Positions 16,366 to 25,863 of a stretch of DNA of 56,741 nt are shown here, piece after piece; the stretch's first letter is position 1; the number at the start of each line of letters is the position of its first letter. This stretch comes from an uncultured Muribaculaceae bacterium (GTDB lineage: Bacteria; Bacteroidota; Bacteroidia; Bacteroidales; Muribaculaceae), in assembly GCA_944320595.1 (NCBI GenBank), contig CALUIB010000018.1:1-56741 (forward strand). The letters are read 5' to 3'. The notes below the pieces were generated by a model that had not been told where the DNA came from, searched no databases, and worked only from the letters and a program-made list of their open reading frames with translations. A program made the translations under genes and the position numbers.

Positions 16366-16727
16366 TCTGCTTTGAAATCTGACTGAATTTGCAAAATCTA
16401 TGTCTCATTAAGAGTTACTTCTCGGTCTATTTTTCTATTTGACCATGCCGCATAGTTTGCTATCAAAAACACCTCCAAAAATAATACTTAAAATCATCAT
16501 GAGCAAGATTTTGACAGCTTTTTTGACATTTCATTTGCAAAGTGGAACCAACCTCCAGTCGAATACACTCCGCTTGACCGCATTGGGGAGGGTATTTACC
16601 TATAAATCAACACATTAAACCCATATGCCACTCTTATGAGTGATTGGCACTCGTCACGCCCCACCGTCGAGCATGGATAGACGGCTAATTTTTTGCCGTT
16701 TCTGCCACGCGTGTGGGAAGCCCTCAC
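16366..16727. other. Gap of 377 bases between sugar transferase and PqqD genes
   Basis: No convincing gene or RNA. It holds only very short reading frames: on the minus strand 16463-16534 (23 codons, three Cys, starts MKCQKSCQN) and on the plus strand a 39-codon frame from 16500. A TAGATTTTG sequence about 40 bases upstream of the pqqD start resembles a weak -7 box, so the cassette might have its own promoter. The gap is where a short precursor peptide would be expected if the PqqD protein serves one. Confidence 0.5.
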
Positions 16728-17408
16728 TCAGAATTTCTTCCCCGTCAGGATTGATGCCACGGTCAGGAAGATAATCTTGCAGTCGAGCCACAGCGACCGT
16801 TCGCGCAGATATTTCAAGTCCATCTGCAGGCGTATCAGCATCTTTTCCATCGTGTCGGTGTAGCCGTTGTACAGCGTGGCCGTCGAGAAGAGGCCGGGGC
16901 GCAGCTGGTAGAGCAGCTCGTAGTCGGGATTGATGGCCTTGATTTGGTCAACATAGAACTTGCGTTCGGGACGTGGCCCCACGAAACTCATGTCGCCCTT
17001 CAGCACGTTCCACAGCTGCGGCAGCTCGTCGAGATGGTGCTCGCGCAGGAACTTCCCGATTTTGGTCAGCCGCTTGTCGTTCTTCTGGCACAAGGCGGGC
17101 TTGCCGTCCTTCTCCGAGGCTACGGTCATCGAGCGGAATTTGTAGAGGGTGAACAGTTCTCCCTTGTAGCCAACCCGCTCCTGCTTGAAGATGGCAGGGC
17201 CGCCGTCTTCACGCTTGATGAGGACGTATATCAGCAGAAAGAACGGCGAGGTGACGATAAGCCCAAAGAGGCTTACCGCTGCGTCGAAAATGCGCTTGAT
17301 GCCGCACGACAATGCCGACATTCCGTCATAGTCACAGTATTCAGGTTCGTTACTTACCATACTTAACTCCAATGCTTTTGTTATCACTCTATTTTTTTCC
17401 TGTTTCAT
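16728..17408 (-). CDS. Initiating sugar-phosphate transferase (undecaprenyl-phosphate)
   Basis: 226 residues from the ATG at 17408, which overlaps the stop of the preceding glycosyltransferase (ATGA). One N-terminal membrane segment ('[22 protein letters not shown]') is followed by the bacterial sugar-transferase domain: '[15 protein letters not shown]', 'TLYKFRSMT', '[22 protein letters not shown]' and '[15 protein letters not shown]'. It transfers the first sugar-1-phosphate to undecaprenyl phosphate at the inner membrane and so starts capsule repeat-unit synthesis. It is a short WcaJ/PglC-type enzyme without the extra N-terminal helices. It closes the run of biosynthetic genes, just before the gap and PqqD cassette. 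Confidence 0.93.
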   Translation of the reverse strand: MKQEKNRVITKALELSMVSNEPEYCDYDGMSALSCGIKRIFDAAVSLFGLIVTSPFFLLIYVLIKREDGGPAIFKQERVGYKGELFTLYKFRSMTVASEKDGKPALCQKNDKRLTKIGKFLREHHLDELPQLWNVLKGDMSFVGPRPERKFYVDQIKAINPDYELLYQLRPGLFSTATLYNGYTDTMEKMLIRLQMDLKYLRERSLWLDCKIIFLTVASILTGKKF

Positions 17409-18541
17409 AGCTTTGTATATATTTTTATGCACTTATTTATCATTTGTTCTTGGGTGAACAGTTCACGGTAACGGCTTGCCGCACCGGCAACATACTGCCG
17501 GTAGGCCGCCTCGTCCTTGGTTATATCCTCGATGGCCCGCGCCAACGCCCGGGCATCGCCGGGCTCGACATTAAGCCCCGACACGCCGTGCGCGTTCACC
17601 CATGCCACGCCCGACTGCGGGATGTTGGTGGCCACCACGGGCTTGCCGCACGACATGGCCTCGATTTGCACTATGCCGAACGCCTCGGTCTTCTGCACGC
17701 TGCTCAGGCAGAACACGTCGCAGGCACCGTAATAGGCGGGCAGCTCCTCGTCGCCGATTCTTCCCAGCAGTTCCACTTTCCCCTGCAGGCCAAGCTCAGC
17801 GATTTCCTTTTCCAGCTCCCCCCTCAGGGCACCCGTGCCGCCTATCAGCACCACGTAGTCGCTGCCCAAGTGTTTGGCCGCGGCCACCAAGTAGTAGTAG
17901 CCCTTGTAGGCGACAAGCCTTCCGAGCGAGAACACTATCTTCTTGCCGGGATAGCGGCTGCGAATCTTTTCCACCTCCCCGGGCTCGGGGCGCATGGCCT
18001 TCACGCCGATAGGCAGGCACACGGCCTTGTGCCGCACGCCTTGCAGGAACGGGGACTCCTCCAAATACACCGGGGTAGTCACCACCACCACGTCGGCGCG
18101 CCTCAAGCTCCACTGCTGCAGCGGCTTGTACAGGCGTAGCAACGTCTTCTGCTTCTGTATGTCGGAATGCCAGTGCAGCACCACCTTCCCCTTGTAGCCC
18201 GACAGCATCAAGGCAAGGCAGGCCATCGGATCGGGGTGATGCAAGTGAATGATGTCATACTTGTGGCACTCCCGCCGCAACGAGGCTATCATGGCCGGTG
18301 AAATCATGGTGGCTGCGGCCTTGAACCAAGTGTGGCAGCACAACACATTAGCGTGCCCGTTGACCGGAATGACGCGGCTGCCGCCATGCGAGGCGGCACA
18401 CATCATGTCGCACCGCACCCCCCTTTCCGACAGCCCCTCCATCAGGTCGTAGGCCACCTTCTCCACCCCACCACGAATGGGGTAGAATTTCCCAAGTTGC
18501 AGTATTCTAAGTCCATCTTCATTCATACTGTTTTTATTCAT
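17405..18541 (-). CDS. Glycosyltransferase family 4
   Basis: 378 residues with two Rossmann domains. The N-terminal part opens 'RILQLGKFYPIRGGVEKVAYDLMEGL', and the C-terminal domain has 'VVFSLGRLVAYKGYYYL'-like and 'KTEAFGIVQIEAMSCGKPVVATNIPQSG', the EX7E donor-binding region of GT4 enzymes. It adds one sugar to the lipid-linked capsule unit on the cytoplasmic face; donor and linkage cannot be told. It is coupled to the sugar transferase gene by a 4-base overlap. A 220-base gap precedes it. Confidence 0.9.
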   Translation of the reverse strand: MNKNSMNEDGLRILQLGKFYPIRGGVEKVAYDLMEGLSERGVRCDMMCAASHGGSRVIPVNGHANVLCCHTWFKAAATMISPAMIASLRRECHKYDIIHLHHPDPMACLALMLSGYKGKVVLHWHSDIQKQKTLLRLYKPLQQWSLRRADVVVVTTPVYLEESPFLQGVRHKAVCLPIGVKAMRPEPGEVEKIRSRYPGKKIVFSLGRLVAYKGYYYLVAAAKHLGSDYVVLIGGTGALRGELEKEIAELGLQGKVELLGRIGDEELPAYYGACDVFCLSSVQKTEAFGIVQIEAMSCGKPVVATNIPQSGVAWVNAHGVSGLNVEPGDARALARAIEDITKDEAAYRQYVAGAASRYRELFTQEQMINKCIKIYTKL

Positions 18542-18761
18542 ATCTCATTCATCATCATATTTCGGTATCAACATAAAGCCCCACCGTCTTCACTCATTCG
18601 CGGCACACCGGGCATCAATGCTACGGTATCGAGTTCTTTTTTCCTGTGCAGATAGTCGATATGACTTCCGGGAATGGTTATTCACTTGTTATACTATTTG
18701 CCCCCCTCATGCTTGCATTTTATCTTGCATTGAGACGTATTTTTTTGAGCGTCGCACAGTG

Positions 18762-19997
18762 TCAATCCCGTGCCATGAGCTCCTCGTAAAGCCGAAAATA
18801 ATCGGCATATCGGTCTTCCTTTTTAAAATATTTCAAGGCATATTCCCGGCATGGCAACTGATAATAGCCCTTGCCGCGTCGGCGGATAACCCTGGCTGCT
18901 TCAAGCAAGCCTTGATAGTCGCCTTGCTTTACCACAAAGCCCGTTTGCTCCGTTACCGCCTCCACGCTTCCGCCCGTTTGATAGGTCACTACCGGCGTGC
19001 CACAAGCTATTGCTTCCAAATTCACTGTCGGATAATTGTCCTGCCACGTCGGGTTGATGAAAGCATCGGCCAATGAATAAAGTTCTGCAAGCTCATGAAC
19101 ATTCTCGGTACGCGATATGCCAAGTATATTACGAGGCAAATGTTTTTTTTCTTCGGGCTTAATGCCCACAAGCACAATCACCTCATCCTTATCAAGCAAA
19201 CCGGACATCTGCATGAAGTCGTTCAAGCCTTTTTCCTTGCTCCAAATACTGGCTACGCCCAACAGCACGTGCTTACCGGCCAACCCGTACCGTGATGCCA
19301 CCTTCTGCGCATCGCACACATGGAACACGTCGGTATTAATGCCGTTGTGGATTACGCGGAAGTCATATCCGCCCAGGAATGAACGCTGCATTTCATCCTT
19401 TATCCAATTGGAAACGGGAACAATGACCAGTTTGTCCTTGGGCATTGACGTGAATGCCGCCTTTTTGTCGGCATAATTGCGTGCCGAGCGGTCAATCAGC
19501 AGGCTGGCAGGGAACTTCCTTTGCTGCGGACAGTGGTTGCACCCCGTCTGCCACTTATTGCACCCTGCGTAGGAATAATAGTAGCAATGCCCGGTATAAA
19601 GCCAGCAGTCGTGTACCGTCCACACGACAGGGATGCCGCACCCCGACAAGTATTTGAACAGAACCTGATAGTTCAGGAAGTAGCCATGTATATTATGGAT
19701 ATGTATAATGTCGGGGGATATTTCTTCGATTTGCTTTACAAACCGCCGGGTCGCCCTGGTGGATGCCAACCCGTGATTGTCGAACAAGCGAGTCTGAACG
19801 CCATGCCACAACGTGCTCCACCTGCCGCCGACAGGGATAATTTGCGACTGGCAAGGCTTGATGCCGTCGCGCCCTTTCCCGTAGGCGATGTAGCTTTCCC
19901 ACCCGTTTCGCAGAGCCAACTCCCCTATCTCCTGCATAATGCGCCCCGTGGAAGTGGACGTGCGCAGGACGGGATTGATTTGCAGCAGTTTTTTCAT
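18762..19997 (-). CDS. Glycosyltransferase family 4 (WcaC-like)
   Basis: 411 residues. It opens 'KLLQINPVLRTSTSTGRIMQEIGELALRNGWESYIAYG', has 'IVWTVHDCWLYTGHC' and a Cys-rich stretch ('YSYAGCNKWQTGCNHCPQ') seen in WcaC-type enzymes, then GT4 'PTWQDNYPTVNLEAIACGTPVVTYQTGGSVEAV'. Cytoplasmic, part of capsule repeat-unit assembly; sugar unknown. Its start overlaps the stop of the preceding glycosyltransferase by 4 bases (19994-19997). The 220 bases after its stop (18542-18761) hold no gene I can support. Confidence 0.9.
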   Translation of the reverse strand: MKKLLQINPVLRTSTSTGRIMQEIGELALRNGWESYIAYGKGRDGIKPCQSQIIPVGGRWSTLWHGVQTRLFDNHGLASTRATRRFVKQIEEISPDIIHIHNIHGYFLNYQVLFKYLSGCGIPVVWTVHDCWLYTGHCYYYSYAGCNKWQTGCNHCPQQRKFPASLLIDRSARNYADKKAAFTSMPKDKLVIVPVSNWIKDEMQRSFLGGYDFRVIHNGINTDVFHVCDAQKVASRYGLAGKHVLLGVASIWSKEKGLNDFMQMSGLLDKDEVIVLVGIKPEEKKHLPRNILGISRTENVHELAELYSLADAFINPTWQDNYPTVNLEAIACGTPVVTYQTGGSVEAVTEQTGFVVKQGDYQGLLEAARVIRRRGKGYYQLPCREYALKYFKKEDRYADYFRLYEELMARD

Positions 19998-21133
19998 TTT
20001 TCAACCAATGAAGTGAACAACTGCGTCCATTTTTGCATGACGGCCTCTTCGGAATATATGGAAACCACCTTGCGGGCATTCACCGACAACTTCCTGCGGA
20101 ACTCCTCGTCACCCATCACACTCATCATTGCGTCGGCCAGCCCACGTATGTCGCCATTGGCAACCAGCAGCCCGTTTTCTCCGTTTTTGATAATGTCCTT
20201 CGGCCCGCACTGATAATCGAAAGAAACGACAGGCAAGCCGCAGGCCATTGCCTCTATCATCACCATCGGGAAACCTTCATAGTTGGAACTCATCACCAGC
20301 AAAGAGCTTTTGGCGTATTCGTCGCCGATTTGATTTGTCGGCCGATTGATATGGGCTGTTCGTTCCAGTCCATCTTTTTCAATCGTCTGCTGCAGCATAT
20401 CACGCCACTCCCCTTGCCCGAATATATCGAGATGCCAGTCACGGAATTCATCGTGCTCTTGTACAAGTTTCCATGCTTGTAGAAGCCGGTCGAACCCTTT
20501 TTGATAATCAAGTCGTCCGACTGCAATCACGCGGCGCGAAGAAACATCGGAGAATCGTCCGCTCATATTCATAGCCGCGTTAGGTATCACTTCGATATTC
20601 GGCAAGTCGCCCCAATACCCCTTGTCCTCATGTGTCAGCACAACGAACTTGTCGAACCGTCGCACGATGCGCTCGTCTTGCCGGGTGCGCAGGCGATCGA
20701 TAAGCCCCAGCAGACCGCTGCGGTTATACTGCAAGCGGAAAAACTTGCAATAATGCAACTCAAGCACCTTCTTGCTGCCGTCGTTGATGCCGGGGATAAA
20801 CGATGACTCCGACGGATAAAGCGAAACCACGATGTCGGCCTTCTCCTGCCTCAACAGTGCGCTCAGCCGCTTTTTGTGCAACCTTTTGCGTTTCAAGTAC
20901 CCCAGGATTTTCAGCAACGGATGCTTACCGTTGTCGTCGGTATAGTTGATGCCAAGATCCACCATCTTTACTGCACCGGGGAACGGATAAAACGTAGGTC
21001 TCCCTTTTTGGTCGGTCGTAACAACCGTTATGTTCCACCCTCTCCTGCCCACAAGGTAGGACACCTTATTCAGCAAAACCCGCTCCATTCCCCCTGGGTT
21101 TTGCAACGAGCATATGCAGTAAACTATTTTCAT
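19994..21133 (-). CDS. Glycosyltransferase family 4
   Basis: 379 residues from the ATG at 21133 ('MKIVYCICSLQNPGGMERVLLNKVSYL'); longer in-frame sequence upstream overlaps the acetyltransferase gene and lacks family similarity. The donor-binding domain has 'VIAVGRLDYQKGFDRLLQAW' and 'SSNYEGFPMVMIEAMACGLPVVSFDYQCGPKDII', the usual GT4 EX7E segment. It is a capsule assembly enzyme in the cytoplasm, coupled to the next glycosyltransferase. Its base composition resembles the GC-richer 3' part of the locus rather than the AT-rich block just upstream. Confidence 0.9.
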   Translation of the reverse strand: MKIVYCICSLQNPGGMERVLLNKVSYLVGRRGWNITVVTTDQKGRPTFYPFPGAVKMVDLGINYTDDNGKHPLLKILGYLKRKRLHKKRLSALLRQEKADIVVSLYPSESSFIPGINDGSKKVLELHYCKFFRLQYNRSGLLGLIDRLRTRQDERIVRRFDKFVVLTHEDKGYWGDLPNIEVIPNAAMNMSGRFSDVSSRRVIAVGRLDYQKGFDRLLQAWKLVQEHDEFRDWHLDIFGQGEWRDMLQQTIEKDGLERTAHINRPTNQIGDEYAKSSLLVMSSNYEGFPMVMIEAMACGLPVVSFDYQCGPKDIIKNGENGLLVANGDIRGLADAMMSVMGDEEFRRKLSVNARKVVSIYSEEAVMQKWTQLFTSLVEK

Positions 21134-21144
21134 AATCTTGATAA

Positions 21145-21744
21145 TTACAAATACTTTATGACTTTTGCCGGATTTCCACCTGCAATGCAGTCGGCAGGAA
21201 TACTCTTTGTTACAATCGAACCTGCCGCAATGATGCTGCGAGCACCTATCGTCACACCTTTCAGTATGATGCAATTGGTACCAATAAAAGCATCATCTTC
21301 TATGATTATCGGACTCGTTGCCCCGCTATCTGTAGCCGGCCTTCTTCGGTTTATATAATTTATGTCGTGTGCATCGGTGTCAATCAAAATGCAATTTCCT
21401 CCGATTTTCACATTATTGCCTATTACAATCTTTTTATGACACCACAAAACAGTGCTGCTCATTCCCACATTGTTGCCGATGGTAATATTGGCATCCCAAG
21501 TTGCGTATAGCATTCCACGACGGTTAGAACATAAGGCATTTATTCCCCAACCTGACGAAAAATAAAAATCATCACCTATTTTTAAACTTGCAGATGGAAA
21601 CAGGTTTATATATAACTTTCCATGGATAACGCAATGTTTGCCATGTTCCACGCCATACAAATTAAGGCGTAACAAATTTATATATGAACTTATGCGGTTT
21701 CTAACCCTCTTGACAAACCGCACTATATACCTTACTGCTGTCAT
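21145..21744 (-). CDS. Left-handed beta-helix acyltransferase (likely O-acetyltransferase)
   Basis: 199 residues. Hexapeptide repeats run through the second half ('ITIGNNVGMSSTVLW', 'IVIGNNVKIGGNCILIDTDAHDI', 'IIIEDDAFIGTNCIILKGVTIGARSIIAAGSIVTKSIP'), and it ends 'IAGGNPAKVIKYL', as in maltose/WcaF-type acetyltransferases. The His in 'DAHD' is the expected catalytic residue. It probably acetylates a capsule sugar. Its start lies 44 bases inside the polymerase gene, an unusually long overlap. Confidence 0.9.
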   Translation of the reverse strand: MTAVRYIVRFVKRVRNRISSYINLLRLNLYGVEHGKHCVIHGKLYINLFPSASLKIGDDFYFSSGWGINALCSNRRGMLYATWDANITIGNNVGMSSTVLWCHKKIVIGNNVKIGGNCILIDTDAHDINYINRRRPATDSGATSPIIIEDDAFIGTNCIILKGVTIGARSIIAAGSIVTKSIPADCIAGGNPAKVIKYL

Positions 21745-23026
21745 CACTGTTTAATGAATTACCTCCACCAATGGCAATGCAAAGGAACGGAGCAAACACA
21801 AGAAATATATCGGTCGCCACTTTAACCCAACCAATGAAATTCACCATCAAAAGCAAGAAGAAAAGCATCTTATAATTAGTGAATTTTGACATACATATTT
21901 TTCCACACATAAGAAAGAAGGCTACAAAAGCCATTAAACCTGTAACTCCAAAATAAAAAAGGAATCGGATATAACCTATGTCTGTACCCATATAAAATCC
22001 ATGATATACAGGTCCTGTATAATATGGATCTCCACCAATTTTAACCAATGGATTATAACAATATCCATCACCTATTACCCAAGTATGAAAGGTCTTAGGA
22101 AATTGTATCATGTGATTTAACAATATTTCATTTGAACCAACTTCCCATTTTCCTTGTTCAAACAAAGAGAAAAAACCTTCAAAACCAAATCGGATATTCT
22201 TATAAAACGTATAATCTGTGTTATATAAATATACAATTCCTACTAAAGATATACACACAATAGCCATTGATACAATCATTTGCTTATTAAGATCTCTTAA
22301 TCTGAACGACTTTGAAGAATATAGCCAATAAGCAATAGCCAAACCAATCCCCATCGTAGTGGTTCTTGCAATCATGTTACCAATAACGCTTATTATCATG
22401 AATGCAATGACATAATAAATAAAATATTTTTCCAAATTTACTCTTCTTATGTTTGCCATTAAATAAGCAATCATTACCAACACGGCAGAAAAACGCAAAC
22501 CTGCCACATCCAAGGCAGCACCAATTCCCGACAGCCGACCTTCAGTGACTCCCATATATTTTTCTCCACCTAAAATACTATTTAAAGCCTCAAGCATCGG
22601 AGGATATATTGCCATTATATAGGCCAATATGCATTGTATCACACATACTGCAATCAAATAATTGCAAACAATAGGCATGGAAATCTTTCCATGCAACCGT
22701 TTTATAACTTCTATAACAGTATAAGCCCCACCAAGCCAAACCCACATAGATATAATGTATCCTGTAAATGAATGATCTGGCGTATTATTGATAACAATCG
22801 ATATATACGATATAAACGACACACACAGGGCTGCAAGAGACAACCACAAAAAGCCTTTATCTATTTGCCCCATTCGATACCTTGCCAAGTTAAAACCAAA
22901 CATCACAAGACCTATCCCGGCCAAGAGCATCTTTGTATTTACTCCTGGCAGAAATACAAATTCTATCGGGAAATAATAGAAATCGGTAATGAGTATTGTA
23001 AATATAATTATCAATAAATGTTTCAT
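21701..23026 (-). CDS. wzy: O-antigen/capsule polymerase-like membrane protein (Wzy)
   Basis: 441 residues, with ten or more hydrophobic segments and a larger hydrophilic loop near 280-370 ('FGFEGFFSLFEQGKWEVGSNEILLNHMIQFPKTFHTWVIGDGY'), the layout of Wzy polymerases. Sequence identity between Wzy proteins is low, so the call rests on topology and on the absence of another candidate in a locus with Wzx, Wza and Wzc. It would polymerise repeat units at the periplasmic face. It is strongly AT-rich compared with housekeeping genes in the window. Confidence 0.75.
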   Translation of the reverse strand: MKHLLIIIFTILITDFYYFPIEFVFLPGVNTKMLLAGIGLVMFGFNLARYRMGQIDKGFLWLSLAALCVSFISYISIVINNTPDHSFTGYIISMWVWLGGAYTVIEVIKRLHGKISMPIVCNYLIAVCVIQCILAYIMAIYPPMLEALNSILGGEKYMGVTEGRLSGIGAALDVAGLRFSAVLVMIAYLMANIRRVNLEKYFIYYVIAFMIISVIGNMIARTTTMGIGLAIAYWLYSSKSFRLRDLNKQMIVSMAIVCISLVGIVYLYNTDYTFYKNIRFGFEGFFSLFEQGKWEVGSNEILLNHMIQFPKTFHTWVIGDGYCYNPLVKIGGDPYYTGPVYHGFYMGTDIGYIRFLFYFGVTGLMAFVAFFLMCGKICMSKFTNYKMLFFLLLMVNFIGWVKVATDIFLVFAPFLCIAIGGGNSLNSDDSSKVYSAVCQEG

Positions 23027-23029
23027 AAT

Positions 23030-24004
23030 TCAACGAAATATTATTCCATACACAAATCTTATTATGACTTGATAGTATAGCCTGACAATCCAATATTGCT
23101 TTTTACTGGCACACCATTGGATAATCCGACTCCTTAATGGAACATATTTATTTTTCCATATATATTTATTAGCCTCGGGATACCACGACTGCCATAGATG
23201 GCACATCGCCACGTCTGACATGATGAGGAACGGGAATTTGGCATCTAATTTCAAGAATGCTATTTCCTCATCCAAGGAATGTCCGAACTTATGTCTGATA
23301 AATTCCACAGTCATGTCCACATTATGATGCAACGCATCGAAATGCGTCATTGATGGTGTCCGAGTGAAAGAGCCTGTGTTCAATTTTACATAATGATAGA
23401 ATGCCCGAGGCACGTATGCCACTTTACCGGCACAGGCAAACAGCATCATCATGGTTTGGTCTTCACCCATGCCATATCCTGCCGGGAAACGTATATCATT
23501 GTCGGCATATAAGCTGCGCCGAGCCAATTTATTCCACACATTATATTTCATGCCGCCCGACATCATTGCTTTCAGTGCATCAACAGGCGATGAGAATGAT
23601 GGTTGCCTCATATACCGTTCATTTTTCTCGAACGTGAGAAACCAATCGCACCACACAATATCTGCCCCAGTGTCGCTTGCTTTTTCATATAGCACTTCAA
23701 GCATATCCCGTTCCACGTAGTCGTCACTATCGCAATGGAATACATATTCGCCACAAGCTGCGGCAAGTCCTGTGTTGCGGGCGGCAGGCAATCCTTTATT
23801 TGTGGTATGTTCCAATATACGCGTGTTGCGATTATCATATTCTTCCAACACCGATGCTAGCACTTTCATGCTGCCGTCGGTGGCAGCATCGTTCACAAAG
23901 ATGTATTCCACATCTTGCAACGTCTGCTCCATCAGCGACCTCGCACATCGCTCAATGAAACACTCCACATTATATACGGGTATTATGACCGAGACTTTGC
24001 ACAT
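23030..24004 (-). CDS. Glycosyltransferase family 2
   Basis: 324 residues. A GT-A fold opens 'KVSVIIPVYNVECFIERCARSLMEQTLQDVEYIFVNDAATDGS', with 'NKGLPAARNTGLAAACGEYVFHCDSDDYV' supplying the DxD motif and 'GMGEDQTMMM' the catalytic-base region. It transfers one sugar to the lipid-linked capsule unit. It is followed after 3 bases by the polymerase gene and preceded by the fucosyltransferase-like gene (12-base gap). Confidence 0.93.
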   Translation of the reverse strand: MCKVSVIIPVYNVECFIERCARSLMEQTLQDVEYIFVNDAATDGSMKVLASVLEEYDNRNTRILEHTTNKGLPAARNTGLAAACGEYVFHCDSDDYVERDMLEVLYEKASDTGADIVWCDWFLTFEKNERYMRQPSFSSPVDALKAMMSGGMKYNVWNKLARRSLYADNDIRFPAGYGMGEDQTMMMLFACAGKVAYVPRAFYHYVKLNTGSFTRTPSMTHFDALHHNVDMTVEFIRHKFGHSLDEEIAFLKLDAKFPFLIMSDVAMCHLWQSWYPEANKYIWKNKYVPLRSRIIQWCASKKQYWIVRLYYQVIIRFVYGIIFR

Positions 24005-24016
24005 ACACTCCTGAAC

Positions 24017-24889
24017 TTATAACGCCAACCACCCCTTGCACAACAACTTGCCCGAGGTGTATTCATCACAACTGTCGGGATTGAACCAAATGTTTGGGCA
24101 AATCACGATTTTGTCGTTATTACCGTTAAGATAAGCACCCCACCAACTGTATGTGCTGTTTGAAATGATATTATGCTTGCAACAGCTCATGAGTTGCATA
24201 TCGAAGTGGCTACCCCACCCTGAAACAGGATTTCCATCAACCAATGTGTATTCAAAGTCGGTGAAATGCTCCCTCACCCAGTCGGGATTATCGGTGAACA
24301 CATAAAAGCGCGGTTCTTTTAACCTGCTTTTCATCTCCTCCACCGCGTTTCGGTAATATTCCACAGGACACGTGTTTTGATACCAAATGCGTTGGCGGTA
24401 ATCATCGCCTTTTCTCACGTGTATTGCCACCGACTCACACACCTGCATTTCTTTCTCAAGACGGACATTTCGTTCATCGGTGAAAGGCACAAATGAAAAA
24501 CATTCTTGCACCCTGCGACTGGCACTTTCCACAACAGCGGCATTCTGGAACACCCCGATTACATATTTGTCGTTTCTGTCGGCACCAATACGCAAGTCGG
24601 TGTCAAACGCCGTTGACATGGTTATGACTTTTGTCGATGAAGGCATATATTTGCGCCGAAATCGGGAAATTATGTTTGCGCCACCTCCCAGCATGAAAAC
24701 TTTAAATGTCGAAACCTGGTCGATCTTTGCACACGGGAATATATCATTCCATAATACATTTTCATGAGCCAATTTTGCCGACTTGTAAAAATCGACTTTG
24801 GCATCATAACCCCTTTCTTTCAGCGAAAGATAAAAGGCATATTGAAACATACGGTTGGCCAGTCCGCAGGCCATATTAATGATTATCAT
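24017..24889 (-). CDS. Alpha-1,2-fucosyltransferase-like enzyme (GT11)
   Basis: 290 residues, the usual GT11 length. Motifs are 'GLANRMFQYAF' (9-19), 'VAIHVRKGDD' (GDP-fucose binding, Arg 159 region, 157-163) and 'IISNSTYSWWGAYLN' near 243. The enzyme moves fucose from GDP-fucose to a terminal galactose or similar acceptor in alpha-1,2 linkage, so the capsule may carry an H-antigen-like end (inference from family). No GDP-fucose synthesis genes are in the window; supply would come from elsewhere. It overlaps the GT8 gene by 4 bases. Confidence 0.9.
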   Translation of the reverse strand: MIIINMACGLANRMFQYAFYLSLKERGYDAKVDFYKSAKLAHENVLWNDIFPCAKIDQVSTFKVFMLGGGANIISRFRRKYMPSSTKVITMSTAFDTDLRIGADRNDKYVIGVFQNAAVVESASRRVQECFSFVPFTDERNVRLEKEMQVCESVAIHVRKGDDYRQRIWYQNTCPVEYYRNAVEEMKSRLKEPRFYVFTDNPDWVREHFTDFEYTLVDGNPVSGWGSHFDMQLMSCCKHNIISNSTYSWWGAYLNGNNDKIVICPNIWFNPDSCDEYTSGKLLCKGWLAL

Positions 24890-25830
24890 ATCATTCTTTT
24901 GCCATAAACGAAATACCGAACGAGGATTTTAATCCTTTTCCACAATGAAAGCTGGTCAAGCTCGTTCAGCCTGCTGTAAAAGAAGTCGAAATAGTATTTT
25001 TCATCGAAGAATGGGGATTTGCGGTAATATTCCCACCAAATGTCGAAGTTGACACTGTATTTTTTCCATGGCTTATGTCCGTTGTAATGCAAGTTCCCAC
25101 AACGTTTCGCCTCTTCTATATCGGAATTAGCATATTTTGAGGTTAATGATTGAGGACTATTCATCAAGAAGTAAAAAGAATAATCTGTCATATTATATTT
25201 CCAAGGCAAAACCATTTTTCTTCCTTTACAGACGATATTCAATATATCTTGGTCTTGAAATCGCAATTTTCTTTTTGCTTCCTTCTTGAATTTGTTCACC
25301 AAGCCATCTTTATTAATCATTTTTGAATTGAGCAATATAAAACCAGCTTGTAAATAATCACCTTGCGACAATTCGGGCATGGAAGCAATATACTTTTGCC
25401 CGTCTTCTCCAAGGTTCATTCCCAAATCATAGGTGCCAGCAAAATAGTTGTCGCCCATATCGATATTATAAATTCCGGCTAAATCAAGCCTAAAGATTAT
25501 ATCCACATCAGCATACAATATTTTTTCATACTCAGGCACCAGCTCCGAAATTAATAGCCTGTAATACGTTGGAGTAGTTACTCCCCGCACTTCAAACGAC
25601 TTATCAAAGGTTTCGCCCACCTCCCGATATTGGATTTTGCAATTAGGATAATATTCTGGAAATTTATCCAATAGCCTATGATTCAAACCCTTTGTTTTTG
25701 AATACAAAATAAATATATCATAAAATGTATCCTTGCAAGCATTCATCATTAATGACGAAATACACACGCACGCCGGCAAGACCAAATTATTATCAAATGC
25801 AAATGCTATAGGTACAATATTCATAGACAT
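24886..25830 (-). CDS. Glycosyltransferase family 8
   Basis: 314 residues. GT8 features are 'IVPIAFAFDNNLVLPACVCISSLM' at the start, 'PTYYRLLISELVPEYEKILYADVDIIF' with DVD at 108-110, 'YLQAGFILLNSKM', and 'HYNGHKPWKK' near 247 (the family HxxGxxKPW). It is a retaining transferase using UDP-glucose or UDP-galactose, like LgtC/WaaJ. An ATG at 25824 is an alternative start. A small hairpin at 25864-25886 lies in the 75-base gap before it. Confidence 0.92.
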   Translation of the reverse strand: MSMNIVPIAFAFDNNLVLPACVCISSLMMNACKDTFYDIFILYSKTKGLNHRLLDKFPEYYPNCKIQYREVGETFDKSFEVRGVTTPTYYRLLISELVPEYEKILYADVDIIFRLDLAGIYNIDMGDNYFAGTYDLGMNLGEDGQKYIASMPELSQGDYLQAGFILLNSKMINKDGLVNKFKKEAKRKLRFQDQDILNIVCKGRKMVLPWKYNMTDYSFYFLMNSPQSLTSKYANSDIEEAKRCGNLHYNGHKPWKKYSVNFDIWWEYYRKSPFFDEKYYFDFFYSRLNELDQLSLWKRIKILVRYFVYGKRMI

Positions 25831-25863
25831 TCCTTATAAATAATTTTCTCATTGTCAAATATT

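Noticed and set aside
15206-16375. A 389-codon plus-strand frame opposite the nucleotidyltransferase and PqqD genes
   Set aside because: The minus-strand genes have recognised motifs and coupled starts; the plus-strand product has no family features.
16500-16619. 39-codon plus-strand frame in the gap before pqqD
   Set aside because: It opposes the operon, has no ribosome site or recognisable feature and is of a length expected by chance.
18542-18761. Short gene or RNA in the 220-base gap between two glycosyltransferase genes
   Set aside because: All frames are broken after 16 or fewer codons and no strong hairpin or -7 box is visible.
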